From: Chlamydoabsidia padenii
Lineage: Eukaryota > Mucoromycota > Mucoromycetes > Mucorales > Cunninghamellaceae
Direction: 5' to 3'
Assembly: GCA_025330725.1 (NCBI GenBank)
Contig: JAIWND010000013.1
Coordinates: 248,001-312,000 of the forward strand
Length of the DNA: 64,000 nt
In this document: piece after piece, positions 1-11,818 of the stretch
Numbering within the stretch: position 1 is the stretch's first letter
Layout: each line of letters begins with the position of its first letter
Made by a program: the position numbers and the translations under genes
Notes under the pieces: model-generated
The model's database searches: none
Told to the model about the DNA's origin: nothing
The model's input: only the letters and a program-made list of their open reading frames with translations

Positions 1-1556
1 TCCCACAATGATCGAAGGTAGAGCAATCAACTACATTAGTATAAAGGTGATTAGTTCAATGTTTTTCTTTACATCTTGCCAAAGTGTCTTACTAAAACTC
101 CAAACATCATGGCCGGGAATGTCACCAGTTTACCAATAAAAGTGGTTGGTACCATATCACCTAGTATCAGCCCCCCCCCCACCCACCCAGTAAGATTTCA
201 TAAGTAAATCCGTTACTTTTTTTTTTTTTTTCTTCCTTCTTTAGACTTACCATAGCCAGTAGTTGTAATCGTAACCAGGACAAACCAAAAGGCAGCAGGA
301 ATACTATCAAACGCACTATAGAGAAAGAGTCAGTCATCTGAAGCCCTTTTTCCGATATACATACCTTGGATTTCCACCGGGGTCAACAAATGTTTCCAGT
401 GTTTCGTCCCAAGTACCGCGTTCCGCAAAATAAAGTAATGTGGAGAATAAAACTACACAAGTCACCAAAAAGAAGAAGAGAGCTGAGAGTGCATCCCCTG
501 ATCGACGTAAAGCCACCACCATTACTTCGATCGTCATGATAATCGCATTGGAGTACTTGTAGGTCTTGAAAAGACGTAGCAGTCGGAAGAGGCGCAAGAT
601 CGTAAATCGGAATTCGTAAGTCTATAAAGAAAAATAAAAAAAAGAGTTAGGGAAGTCATTGGTAGTGTAAAAGAGAGAGGGTTCTTACCGTATCCCGTTG
701 AGCAATCACTTCAATATAGAATGGTATGATAGATATAAAATCAATGATTGAGATAGGAGCTACAAAAAAAAAAAAAAAAGAGGGGGAGGATTAGTAAAAA
801 CCAACACCAATATTCCATCAAGTCAGTACTCACCAATAACAAACTTCTTTAACATTTGTAAAGAGTCAGAATGAGCAAACAACCGGAGGATATATTCGAG
901 TGTAAAGAGTGCCACCATAGTCGATTCCAAATGAAACCTAAAGCAAAAATAATCTAGTTAGTTCCTAGTTCAACAACCTCCCTCCCCCTTATATATATAT
1001 ATATATATATACATAGTTCCCCTCCAGTTTACCAAACTTTATTACTTTCCGCTGATCGGAAGGCAGGAATCGTTTCAATCGTGGTCATCACCGCACTGGA
1101 GACAATTAAAAACGATACTACGACGTTTGTCCAGAATGCCGCGTGACTACTTGAGGGTTCTTCCAGTAGCAAGTATAAGGATCGTTTAAATCGGTTTTTA
1201 ATGTCATTTTCAGGATACTGTGGTTGTACCGCTTCGTCATCTTCAGTTAAATGCCCCGTTCCGTCACCACCCCTTGTCAACGCCGCCACCGATTGCCAGG
1301 CATCAGCTATTTGTCCACCTAAACGTTGATATCCCCCTTGTTGTTGTTGTTGTTGTTGCCGATACCTTTTCCTTCGTTTTTGTCGTTGTCGTTGTTTTTT
1401 CAGAGTGGCAGTGTCCGAGTCTGAAGAAGACGATAAGGATGGTTGAAGAGTAGAGCTGGTCGGTTCTAATTCCAAGACTTCGTGTTGACCTTGTAAGGGT
1501 TCTTCTTCATCATATGGACCATTGTTATGATGAGGAGTGGAGCGGAAGAGACCCAT
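1..1556 (-). CDS. Voltage-gated potassium channel (Kv family), 3' end cut off by window edge
   Basis: A six-transmembrane, plasma-membrane-type K+ channel subunit. Exons read on the minus strand are 1033-1556, 834-937, 689-759, 365-621, 251-315, 93-160 and 1-30, and their phases all agree. The N terminus is a low-complexity tail with a poly-Gln and Lys/Arg-rich stretch and no recognisable T1 domain. S1 follows near WTNVVVSFLIVSS, then S2, S3 (IIDFISIIPFYI), and an S4 with Arg/Lys every third residue (RLFRLLRLFK). The pore helix leads to TTTGYGD, the complete K+ selectivity filter, then S6 (FPAMMFGVLLIALPS). I use the ATG at 1556; the codon before it is TTG. A degenerate copy of the recurrent promoter motif (GGTGTTTGAAA) lies about 90 bp upstream. 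Kv channels are known from animals and some early-diverging fungi. Family call is firm; gating and C terminus cannot be seen. Confidence 0.93.
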
Positions 1557-2105
1557 CAATCAATAAAGATGAGAAAGAATAAAAGAGAGAGAGAGAGGGG
1601 TTTATGTTTTCGCACCGTAAAATATTTTTTCTTTTCTACCTCTAACTTCGGTGTTTGAAATACTCCACCCTTACCCCATTACTGCTTGCTGGTAAGAGTG
1701 ATACTGCACTGACACCCTACTGGTTTGGTGGTACACAAAAGACATCAAAAATCCATACAACAATAGTTTACAATCATGTGATAGTTTATTAGTTGAATTA
1801 ATATAAATGGTAGCTGGAGTAGTTTTGTCAAAAAGTACAGCCAACCACACAACATGGTGGAATCCATCGATCAAAAAAAAAAAAAAAAAAAAAAAAGCAT
1901 AGGTGCAAACGTTATTTAAGATATGTATATATAAGAGGGAAGAGAGTAAGGGGCATATATTGTGGCATAACAGTAGATCATATTTACATAAACGGCAGAA
2001 GATGACAGACATAATATAATAGGACATAGTTAAAAGAAGGTGAGTGTCGGGATTTTAAAAAAAAGAATTCATGCAGAATCATAATGGAAGGCCTATCCAA
2101 TGATC
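1557..2105. other. Intergenic: Kv promoter and homeobox-gene 3' region
   Basis: No gene recognised. It holds a CT/GA-rich stretch just upstream of the Kv start, a 24-nt poly-A near 1874, and a GTCGGGATTTTAAAA variant of the recurrent TTCAAATCCCG element at about 2046. A 118-codon minus-strand reading frame (1671-2027) has F/I/Y-rich low-complexity content and is not believed. Confidence 0.5.
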
Positions 2106-3069
2106 TTAATCCAAAGCAAAGTCCAGGTAGTTATTTTGAATGATCTAAATGTAAAAATAAAAATAAGAAAAAGAGCTAGTGAGTAAGTGATAACAGAGAA
2201 TACAAGTAGTGGCACTTTACATGCTGCTGATTCATCATCCAAGGGTCAGTGGGTGTTTTTTGGATCCAATCCAAGATAGAATCATGTCGTTGATCATGCC
2301 CCATGTGATGCTGTAAAAAGTCGAATGGATCCAATGTTGGTACGGATGGATGTAGCCACATTGGAAAAGTATCGTCAGATGCAGAAGGTAAAAGAGGTGA
2401 TGATAATGAAGAGGAAGATTCGATGGTCCCATGATCGCCCACTTCAGAGTCAGCCATTGGTGCCGGTAGTACTGATCCACATTTGGTAATTGCTGGGGAA
2501 GATTCAAGATAGATCGGATCCAACCTACCAGCATCAAAAGTCATCAGAGTCGAACTGGTAGTTGCATTGCTGGTTGATTCATTAGGTGATAATTTGCTTT
2601 GTTGTTTGGCTTTGGCTCGTTTATTCTGGAACCAGATTTGGACAGTTCGGGGTGCCATGCCAAGTCGTTCTGCAAGCTGATGTCGTTTGGACGCATTTGG
2701 TTTGGTGTTAATACGATACTCTTCTTCCAACACATCGTATTGTTGACTCGATACTCGTCTTCGGTGCTTGATTTCATTCGGATTGTAAAAAGTCGGTTTG
2801 AAATCATTGTTGATGCCTCGTGTGGATTGACGTTGTTGGGGCGGAGACCATCGGGTAGGTTTGATGATCATTGTCGAGTTTTGTCGTTTTCGTTTCTTTG
2901 ATGCTGTTATTGTTGTTGTTGTTGTTGTTATTGTTGGGTGGTAATCAAAGCATGACAAGGGATCATCCATCATGAGGGTGTCTGGTGAGGATGCTTGGGT
3001 CGAAATGGTGTAGAGTGATGAAGAAGAGCAGGATGAGGAGATTCGTTCGAGTCCAGGTAAAGAGTTCAT
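2106..3069 (-). CDS. Homeodomain transcription factor
   Basis: A nuclear DNA-binding regulator. The ATG at 3069 begins MNSLPGLERI; the upstream in-frame extension lacks a good start. Ser/Thr-rich and basic N-terminal sequence precedes a homeodomain at about residues 101-157, with a helix-2 LAERLGM segment and the recognition helix VQIWFQNKRAKAK. This is the typical three-helix form without a three-residue TALE insertion. The rest is Ser/Pro-rich and acidic, compatible with an activation region. The main exon reads on to a stop at 2176, but a donor at 2220 (GTAAAG) and an acceptor at 2145-2150 (TTTAG) would replace the odd tail with a 12-residue end, IIQNNYLDFALD, stopping at 2106. I prefer the spliced form. 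Resembles fungal Yox1/Phx1-like homeobox proteins in general; target genes cannot be inferred. Confidence 0.85.
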
Positions 3070-4607
3070 GATATACAATAAAGTGGTGGAGGTGGATGTT
3101 GGTATAGTAAAATGATATATAAAACACAATGGTAACAAATAGTTTCTTTTTTTTTTATTGCACGAATAAAAAAAAAAAAAAGTTATATATGATGCAAAGG
3201 GTAATTTGATTTAATGGTACATACAATAGATATATGTTACAACCAAGTAAACATCAAAGAGTTGACCAAATGGGTGAATAGAATCCAGAAAAAGAATATA
3301 TTTGTTTGTTTGTTATGTGTTATACTGTTTGTATTAAAAAGAGAAGATAAGGGAAGTTGGTGATTACCAAAAAAGAAAAAAGAAAAAAGAAAATAATGGT
3401 AAACGGGAAGAAGGACAAGGAAAAATAAAACTGCCACCCTTTTTATGTTCGATCGGGTCACTTTTTTAATCGCCGGTTGAAATTCAATGTTACCTCCCCC
3501 AAAAAAAGTGCCTTGTTGTTTTCAAAAAGATAGCATGAATGCTACTAAAAAATGTTAGGTATAGAAATGGGGGGAGGTAAGAAAGTGGAACGAGTATGAT
3601 TGGATGATAAGAGAAAGAGTGAAAAAAAAAGGGGGGGATGTCAGTCAAAAGGTTAAGGAGTAGGGAAAGTTCTTAATGCGTATGGTATGGCATGTGTGCC
3701 TGAAAAATTGCACATATAAATTAGAAAAAGGAAATTACAGGGGTTGCGAATAAAAGGAGGAATCAAAAACGTAACTGGATGAAGGGAACAGCCCTTTTAT
3801 CCTAATGTCAACTATCAAAACCTAATTGGAGCCCCGCTCTTAACAGGAAGAAAAAGATTGTTGTATCGTACATGTATGTTTGTTGTGTCATAACAAAAAA
3901 AAACATACTACTATTTTGTTCTTTTTCGATATATCATCATTCCACGTAGGCACTGATAACATGTTATCTTCTTTTCTTTCCATTGTCAAACGAACTAAGC
4001 ATGGAGTTTCACTTGTCAAGTCTTGACTTTTTGTGTGTATTTACACAAAGAAAATAAAAATGGTGCTCCTGGGGGGTGAAACCGTATCTGGAGTGGGTGG
4101 GGGTACGATCGGATATCCAGATCTGTCAAATCGGGGTTCCAACACAGTATCGGCATTTCAAATTGCATGAATTCTATCAAAAAGACTACTCGTACGATGA
4201 TATCATGTATCAAGGAGTTGGATGATATATTAGGAAGTCATAAGGAAGAGGGATCTATAAAAGGAGGGGATTTTTCCTTTTAATTTGTCTTTGATCAATA
4301 AGAAGACGGGGCTTGGGGTAAATGATTGCTCTCCAAGGTTGTGATTTCTTCATCCCAATTTTGTTAATGACCTTTCCATCATAAAACCAACCACGGAAGC
4401 ACATATAATCTAGGCATAACCGAGTTCCGCTCACGTGCCTTTACCCCCTTCACACCCAAGATAAGCACCCCCCAAATATTCCTTACCCCCTCGTTCTCCT
4501 TCTCTATATATACATGTATCCCTTGTTTTTTTTTTTTTTCCTTCACATTAATTTATATAGTCATTGTACCGTACTAGTGTCTTTGAGCATGATAAGGTGT
4601 TATCTAT

Positions 4608-4642
<35 letters not shown>

Positions 4643-5107
4643 ATTCATTTGGATAGTCAGGGGTCAAGTAGTGATCAAGAGCGGGGATGCATGATTGATA
4701 GGAATCAGTTTAGTATTAAAAACAAGAACAACAATTAAAGATACGCTATGGATATAAAAGAGAGCCTACAGTTATCTATTTATTCAGTTAAAAAAGAGTT
4801 GGCCTTTCAAGTCAGGTGATGAGCATCAACCCAAGCGGATTCCATCATGCATTTTTTGCTGCCGGCACTTGCATCAATGATAGGTTTATTATCGTCACAT
4901 GAGGATAGGTAATGGGTGCTGTCGATAGTGTCATATTTCTTCATTTGCGTGCCGGTGGTGGGTGATGTTCTTTACTCGTGATCGTCACGTACCTATTGAT
5001 TAGTCCTGTAAGTATCAAGTCTATCACATTTAATTGTATAAAAGTGATAAAACATATATTTTTTTTTATTATATAAGCATTTTAAATAATAGAGCAGTAG
5101 TTCTAAT
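3070..5107. other. 2-kb intergenic region, low complexity
   Basis: No gene recognised on either strand. The region is AT-rich with poly-A/T tracts (30 nt at about 4610), purine-rich runs, and short frames made mostly of Phe/Ile/Lys codons. It includes the homeobox promoter (TATATATAAAACAC-type sequence near 3115) and the 3' flank of the Hub1-fusion gene. A short unit at 4255-4300 has a TATAAAAGG box but no following reading frame that I believe. Confidence 0.5.
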
Positions 5108-5967
5108 CTACCGGTAATACAATTCCACGTTCATACCATCGTTGAGTTCATCTATTACAACAACAAAAGGGGATTAGTAAGATAAAGAGTCGAAACATAC
5201 CAGTAGTACTTACAATCCGCCAGAGTGATATGATCCTTGAATTCTTTGTACCATTTCTTCAACACGATTTTACCGGGGGCGGTTCCTAATTGAGCAGCCA
5301 CCAGTTTCTTGAAATCACCCACGGTATCTTTTGGACTACACTTGACACGCGCCTTTTTACCAAGACGATCGTTTACCTCGATTTCAATCAATTTGTACGC
5401 AAGACTGGTTTTGGTAGGCTTTTTCTACAAGTAAAAAAAAAAAAACACACATGATGGAGTAAGTTTTAGTTCATCCCTTCTTCTTTATTAGTATTACCTC
5501 TCCAGCTGGTTTCTTTTTCTTGCTGGTGGGACTGGGACTACGTCGTCGTTTATGAGGTGATGGTGACCGAGAGGATCGTCGTTTATGGCTTCTTTTTCTT
5601 GATCGTTCTTCATAATCATCATAGTCATCACGGTGTCGTCGTCGTGGTGAAGGTGAGCGTCGTCGGCGGGAATCTGGTGAGCCATGTCGACGAGGAGGTG
5701 ATCTTGAGCGATCCCTTGATGATTTGCTGGGTCGTTTTTCATCTTTGGTGTCTGAAGTTGCTGATCGTTGTTCGACGGCCTTATCTACTTGTTCTATGTA
5801 CAAAGTTTTAAAAAGAAAACTTGGTTGTGAGTTACAAATAAACATTGACCCTTGTTATTATATATTTGTGTCTGTTCGTGGGCGCTTTTTTTTTTATTAC
5901 CTTTCTTGTCATGTTTCTTGAATCGCAACATGATTGGATCTTTGTCGGGAAGAAGGAGGAAACTCAT
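5108..5967 (-). CDS. RS-domain protein fused to ubiquitin-like Hub1/UBL5
   Basis: Four exons (5901-5967, 5498-5793, 5214-5424, 5108-5151) join in frame into about 205 residues. Residues 1-22 are [20 protein letters not shown] and two lysines. About 25-120 are an arginine/serine domain rich in RSRSP, RRRSPSP and KRRSP units, typical of splicing factors. From 133 to 205 it is a complete Hub1/UBL5 domain: [43 protein letters not shown], and the double-Tyr C terminus LYYR. Hub1 is a non-conjugated ubiquitin-like modulator of the spliceosome that binds HIND motifs in Snu66/Prp38. Stand-alone Hub1 is 73 residues starting MIE; here that first codon is TTG (Leu) and continues an upstream frame, so the domain appears only as a fusion. 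An exact TTCAAATCCCG element lies 32 bp upstream of the ATG. Confidence 0.85.
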
Positions 5968-5998
5968 TTTTGTTTTTACGGGTGACGGTATTGTATTT

Positions 5999-6009
5999 TT
6001 CAAATCCCG
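5999..6009 (-). promoter_or_regulatory. Recurrent promoter element, Hub1-fusion gene
   Basis: Exact TTCAAATCCCG (plus-strand reading), 32 bp upstream of the Hub1-fusion ATG. One of 13 exact copies in the window. Function is inferred only from repeated placement near gene starts. Confidence 0.5.
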
Positions 6010-6779
6010 ACTTTAGTCCCCCAAAATAGCTCGCTTATTCTTTTGTTCTACAACTTGCATCAATAAATGTTGATTTTCCCCAATATGTATTCAAATGACT
6101 GACCGAAATCAAGATAATAGTGATCCTCTTAACGAACACAGTCCAGATCGTTACCAAAGAGTAGCTTTTCAGTCTGCTTGAAATAAAGTAGCAAGACAAT
6201 AATCACTGGAATCGCTGAGCCCCGACAAAAGAAAAGCGACCGCATAACTATTTTCTCTAATGATGGGATGAAAAGCCATGTTTGTGGTGATGAGCAGCAA
6301 AACCGGAAATTCAAAACGACTATGCAAAAACGGATATTTCAAATCCCGATTACCTCACTTTCTTTTATACTACAACAGGAAGAGAAGGTGAAACAGAGTG
6401 ATTGATTATGCTATCCTTTGGTATATTGCTATTATTCTGATAAAAGTCTTGGTTCGATTCACTCACATCGATCCAAGAGAACACGTTTATCTCCTCACTA
6501 ACCCTGTCAAAGTGAGTTGATCCCTCCCTTAGAATAAAAGGATTAATCACATCATTTCCCTCCCCTATATCTCGTGAGACTATATTCAACATACCGGTTA
6601 CATGCGTTTAACTATAAGTACAAGACTTACAAACACTACATCAATGATGATAGATGGTGATTTCCTGCGGGACAAAGATGAGTTTGTTTTAAAATCCCGC
6701 TCAACGGGGCGGTTAATAATTTTCCTTTTCCCTCTTTCTTTTCTCTCTCTCTCTCTCTCTCTCTCTTTTATATATTTAC
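6010..6779. other. Divergent promoter region between Hub1 fusion and 5'-nucleotidase gene
   Basis: About 800 bp separate the two divergent starts. A second exact TTCAAATCCCG is at 6338-6348 and a TTTAAAATCCCGC variant at about 6688-6700, some 85 bp before the plus-strand ATG. A CT microsatellite fills 6739-6766. A 75-codon minus frame starting with ATG at 6592 is not convincing (see rejected items). Confidence 0.45.
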
Positions 6780-9230
6780 ATGATGCACCGGTACCTATCA
6801 AGTGCCAATAGCCGCACATTATCTATGCGCTTTCACATTCCACGCTCTTATTACCATCACCATTCACAGAATCAATCGAAACCACTTGATAATGCTTTGG
6901 ACCACTTTACAAAGAAATACCAGGAAAAGAAACTCAAGCACATTAATGCCGCCAAACAAGACAACGCCACCATCTTATCCATGACGAACGATCCCATCTC
7001 GAAAGTCATTCAAGAAAAAGCAACAAAAGATCACACCGATTATAGTCATTCTGACTTGCCTGATTCCATTTATGGCTTGGGGTCCTCTTTACCCTCAGAT
7101 GTGTAAGTTGCATATTATTACTTTTTTATTGTCATTTTATACTCACATTCTGTTACTTAGGTTTATCAATAACGAATTGGATCTCGGTCAAGTACAAGTA
7201 TATGGATTTGACTATGATGTAAGTATGAACCTCAACTAATGAACTTGACAAATTGGAATAACTCAATATATGATTGCGAATAGTATACACTCGCCAATTA
7301 CGGAGATGAAATGTCAAAATCCATTTATGATATCATCAAGGAGATTTTGGTGGATTCTTTGCGGTACCCAAAACAGATCAAAGGTAAATAAAACAATAGG
7401 GTGGTGCACGGACGAGAAAAATAAAACCAATTGACTGACCCTTTTTTTTTTTTTGCAGACTTCAAGTATGATCCTAATTTCGCTATTCGGGGTCTTCATT
7501 ATGGTAAAGTATTATGGATTATAATCAAATTACTAATGAACTTATCTTATAATAGATTACAATAACGGCTGGTTGATGAAGATAGACAACATGGCAAATA
7601 TTCAACTGAATACAGTTCACGGTAAATATATTACAAACTAAATAAATCATCCTTTTACTCACCAACTCTCTTTTGTTATATAGTTGGACGTGAACCTATA
7701 AAGAATCGAAATGATGTGATCGAACAACACCGTGGATTACATATTGCACCTGGCTATCTGCGCGACAATATGTTTCAACTCAGTGACTTATTCTCTACTC
7801 CTCAAGCTTGCATTCTTAGTGATGTCCTTCAATACTTTAGGGAAAACAATATCAGGTAAGATACATATATACAATAGTTTGATTGATGCCAACCTTCTTT
7901 TATGTTTATATATATATCAGCTTCCACCCTAGGTATCTTTGTGATGATGTTAACCAAGCAGCAAGGATTGTACATACTGGATCTCATATTATGGGTATGG
8001 GTGGTCGAATTCACACCACCATCAATAAGCACATCTCCAAATACCTCGATCCTGCACCAAAATTGGTCGAGTACTTGGAAAACTTGCGAAAAGGTGGTAA
8101 AAAGACCTTTTTGATGACTAACAGTACTCTACCATTTATGTAAGTAGTCAATACATTATATATAAACCTGCTAACCTTTTTGTGTGTGTGTATGTGTTTT
8201 ATATTTTACTTTTAGTGATACTGGTATGAAATACTTGACTTCAAGTAATGATTGGCGGGATCTCTTTGACTGTGTGATTGTATCGGCGCGGAAACCTGAC
8301 TTTTATCACTCTCGCCGGCCCTTTAGACGTACTCGGGAACCTACCTGGGATGCTGTCACTCAATTCGAAAAGGGGGAAGTTTATCAAGGTGGAAATCTGA
8401 ATGATTTTTCAAGAATGACTGGATGGTAAGAAGACTAATAAAGACAACTCAAGACGCTTACTAACTCAATCTCCTTTATATATATGAATAGGTCCGGACA
8501 AAGGGTTCTTTATTTTGGTGATCACATCTACTCTGATCTCGTGGATCCAACTGTACAACAAGGATGGCGAACGGTAATCAAATATATTTATAAAAATCAA
8601 AAAATATCATTTACTCACTCTTTCACTCACTATTTAGGGCGCAATCATTCACGAATTAGCAGAGGAAACCAGCATTCGTAATACGGCTTCCTATCGACAC
8701 ACTTTATCTTGGCTATTGCGACTGGAACAACTATTAAAAGAAGCTCAAAGCTATGATGCCAGGAAACGACCAGAAGGACTTAATGAGGTGATCGAAGCAT
8801 GGCGTGCCGAACGTGCCCGTGTTCGATTAGAACTCAAGATTGTATTCAATCGTCATTTCGGCAGTGTCTTCCGTACTCACAACAACCCGACCTTCTTTGC
8901 CAACAAGATCCGAAAGGTAACAATGACAATGATGAAACTAATATCTATGTACTCATTCATTTTGTGTGGGCGCTGGGGGATTTTTTTTTTTTTTTTTAGT
9001 TTGCTGATGTATATACCTCCTCCATTGACAATCTGAATAGGATACCTTTAGATTTTGTATTCTATCCAAATCGAACCTATTTACCTCAGTAAGGAAAAAA
9101 GAAAAACAACCATAATAAAACGATCAAGGTATACGTAAGATAACTGACTTTACTCCTCCTTTTTGTTGTATATAGTGAACGTGTGGTGGAATCTTTAATT
9201 GACACTGGCAAGTTGGGACAACCCTTTTAA
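6780..9230 (+). CDS. HAD-family 5'-nucleotidase (NT5DC2/NT5DC3 / cN-II-like)
   Basis: A predicted purine-type 5'-nucleotidase of the IMP/GMP-specific HAD family, spread over 12 exons (first 6780-7102; then from 7161, 7284, 7459, 7556, 7684, 7933, 8216, 8492, 8637, 9000 and 9176). HAD motif I is VYGFDYDYTLANY with the Asp-Tyr-Asp catalytic pair; motif II is FLMTNS; the motif III lysine sits in SARKPDFY; motif IV is [10 protein letters not shown]. All catalytic positions are present, so it looks active. The N terminus ([20 protein letters not shown]) is Arg/Ser/His-rich without acidic residues and may be a mitochondrial presequence, as in NT5DC3. The stop is followed by ATCAATAAA at about 9326, a probable polyadenylation signal. 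Substrate is not determinable from motifs alone. Confidence 0.9.
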
Positions 9231-9444
9231 TGCCTCAAGATCGTCGGCATGATATAACTAAAATAGATGGTTAGTATTAGATTGTAGTTTAGATGTATCT
9301 CTTTGTATTTTAGTACTGTCTTTGATCAATAAACACTCAAGGCATAATGTCTTTTTAATATACGCGCTAAATCTCTTTTACTTGCTTGGTGTGGATGATA
9401 TATTGCTCATATTGGTAGGCTTGTAGATCAATATACATAGATCA

Positions 9445-9680
9445 TCACGATAAATATAAAAAAACTCCATGATTGATTTTGTAAATTACACGATTGCACG
9501 ATGGATCTTGTATCAGGTAATTGCATGATCTCCATAGTGCCATTACAAGATCCATCATGTATTTACCTAATTTAATCGTGAAGTATACATGATGAGACAT
9601 GATCAATCGTGGCATCGTGTAATCTACATAATACATCATGGATATACATGATCCGAGGGATAATAAAACCTCATCCATTA
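9445..9680. repeat. CATGAT/ATCGTG-rich block, left
   Basis: About 230 bp packed with short inverted words (catgat, atcatg, atcgtg, cacgat) and partial palindromes. The complement of its first part matches the block at 11480-11640 (shared AATCGTGTAATTTACA in opposite orientation), so the pair could be worn terminal inverted repeats of a 2.2-kb element. No transposase is readable between them. Confidence 0.4.
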
Positions 9681-9841
9681 ATAAAAAAAAAACTTATTGA
9701 TTGATACCAATGATAAAAACATTACTTTTTATTTATTTGTTAACCATATAAAACTACTACTACAATTATTCTAATCTACCACGGTACTTTGCCATTGTAT
9801 ACACACCAATCACCATTGTTTTCCAGAAGACTTACTGTTAT

Positions 9842-10051
9842 TCAGGAGTCCCGCCATTGGTCTTCAATACCACTGTTTGTTTTTTGAGTATTCCGGCGAC
9901 CTATATAATAGATCCAATTGTCATAATCATATTCCATTTGATAAAGCCATACGACAACGTATTGTGCACCACGATGTTCCAAGAAGTATAGCACATCGCC
10001 AATATAGTATGTTGCCGTGTAATGGGGAAGCTTGTATGTCTGAAAAACGTG
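9842..10051 (-). pseudogene. Decayed coding segment, unknown aromatic-rich protein
   Basis: A 70-codon open stretch without an initiating Met, containing LPHYTATYYIGDVLYFLEH and VVVWLYQMEYDYDNWIYYIG. Residue composition looks protein-like rather than random, but no start, splice-supported neighbours or known domain could be found. It lies between the two catgat-rich blocks and may be a relic of an element or a gene fragment. Confidence 0.35.
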
Positions 10052-10199
10052 TTAACCAGGACCTTGGAGATCATCGGATGGTGGATTCTTTTTGTCACCG
10101 ATCGATGTGCAGCACTTGTTAATAAACCACCGAATATATGGTGTTGAGATGAAGAGGTACGCTATTGTTGTTGCTGTTGATTGATTGGTTGTCCACATC

Positions 10200-11410
10200 A
10201 GTTGTTGATTTTTCATTTAAAGATACACCTGTAGACCATCCAACGAGCATTCGTACAAGCATTATTCACAGTGCAAACCAATTTCACTATAGTGATAAAG
10301 TGGAGAAGAAGTGGGAAGAAAAGGGTAAAATCTAAAATGATGGCGAGTTTTTTAAATACCGATTTTACTTTTCTTCCTTCCCCTCCTTTCCCAACATTCA
10401 CAATCACCTATTGAAAAGCACACAAATCAGGTAAAACTCACTTGGAAATGTTATTTGGGCATTAATACACTATATACTATGTTACTTAGCAAAACATCAA
10501 CCTTTCTGCGTTATAACATCTTTTTTATTGTTAGTTACCTCTCATATTGTTATTTAGGCAATCAACCAAACAATCACTCGACACGATCAAGGCCATATAC
10601 CAACGATCGAAAGCAGTCGAAAATGGAAATGGATAACTAAATAATACTGCCAATGCTTTAACTAATGCAACTGGACAAATAGAAGAATAGCTTGAACGAT
10701 TACTCGAACAACAACTACTACTACTGGATACTCAACAACAACTGGAACAACACTAATTGCAGGAACATCAACCAGAGTAACAGCCGTACCCTTTACTTGA
10801 TATTCCCCACCCAACACAGGCAGGAAAAGACGACGTAGGAAAAATGTACCGTAGTCGAAGCAGCAATGTGGATTTCTTAAATGCCCTTCGTATCATACCA
10901 ACACCACCTTGAATAAAATGAAGACCAAGTAGTCCCAGAAACAAAAGGATGGAGCCCTTTGAGCACCAAAGTTACTACATGGCTCGGTGCGAAACTAAAT
11001 GGTTTGCTTCAAACATATTGCGATTGGAATGGTCCTAAAAGCTATCCCGTTTGGTGAAAATCAATTAATATGGAACATGATAGTGAACTAATTCGATTGA
11101 TAACTTTTAAAATATAGGCAACAATAACAACACTCACATCCAAGACAGTAGCTGACGCGGTCGGTCCCTCCTCTTCATCACCAACAAGGTTAACTTCACT
11201 TCTTCATTGCTACTTCTTTCATTATCACCAACATCATCGCCACCTAAAACTGGGACTAGAACTGATCGATCACCGCCACCATCGTACAGATTAATCTCGT
11301 CCTCATCAAGGGGTGTGTTTGATCTTCCTGAACCAACAATTTCTTTTTTTTTTTTTTACTATATAGCTACTATTATTGTTAGGTATTACTATTACTACCT
11401 CTATATATAA
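10200..11410 (+). pseudogene. Probable decayed coding DNA with many stops
   Basis: From about 10600 to 10990 one frame reads as a Gln/Leu-rich coiled-coil-like sequence (LERLLEQQLLLLDTQQQLEQ) followed by RSRSSNVDFLNALRIIPTPP, broken by several stops with no fitting introns. A Ser/Pro-rich piece follows at 11210-11350. I do not recognise a family. Decay is inferred from coding-like composition plus frequent stops. Confidence 0.3.
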
Positions 11411-11479
11411 ATCTCATAATAAATAGTCTTTTATAACATCATTTTATACAATGCTTGGGCGTGGGGTAGGGTTATTATT

Positions 11480-11645
11480 TGCAAGATGGGATCGTGTATG
11501 ATCGCGTGTTTACATGATTCAGACTCGCGATACATGTAAAAAACATGTATTTTTCCATGATTTTAATTATGCATTTTATTAAAGGTGACATGATGGAAAT
11601 CAAGTATGAATCGTGTAATTTACATGATCGGCCGTGGATTTTTTT
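11480..11645. repeat. CATGAT/ATCGTG-rich block, right
   Basis: Second member of the pair, with the same short words as 9445-9680 and a partly inverted match to it. Contains the palindrome ACATGTAAAAAACATGT at about 11533-11549. Confidence 0.4.
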
Positions 11646-11818
11646 TTTTTTTGCCGTGATTGTTTATTCGAAAGACAGTATAACAATTTTACGCATGAGT
11701 ATCTGCTGTATAAAAGTCAATCATTGTAGTTTTATTTGTCATAGATGATTTTCAAAAGAAGAGGTAAAAAAAGGGGGGGTAAAGGTAATGCTATGTCTAA
11801 TGAAGCATATTAAATAAA

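Noticed and set aside
2235..2537. Second ORF overlapping the homeobox gene
   Set aside because: Shadow frame of the homeodomain gene's C-terminal half.
6365..6592. 75-codon minus-strand ORF with a true ATG in the Hub1/NT5DC promoter
   Set aside because: No domain, spans an exact promoter element region, and no supporting splice or conservation signal; it could be real but nothing supports it.
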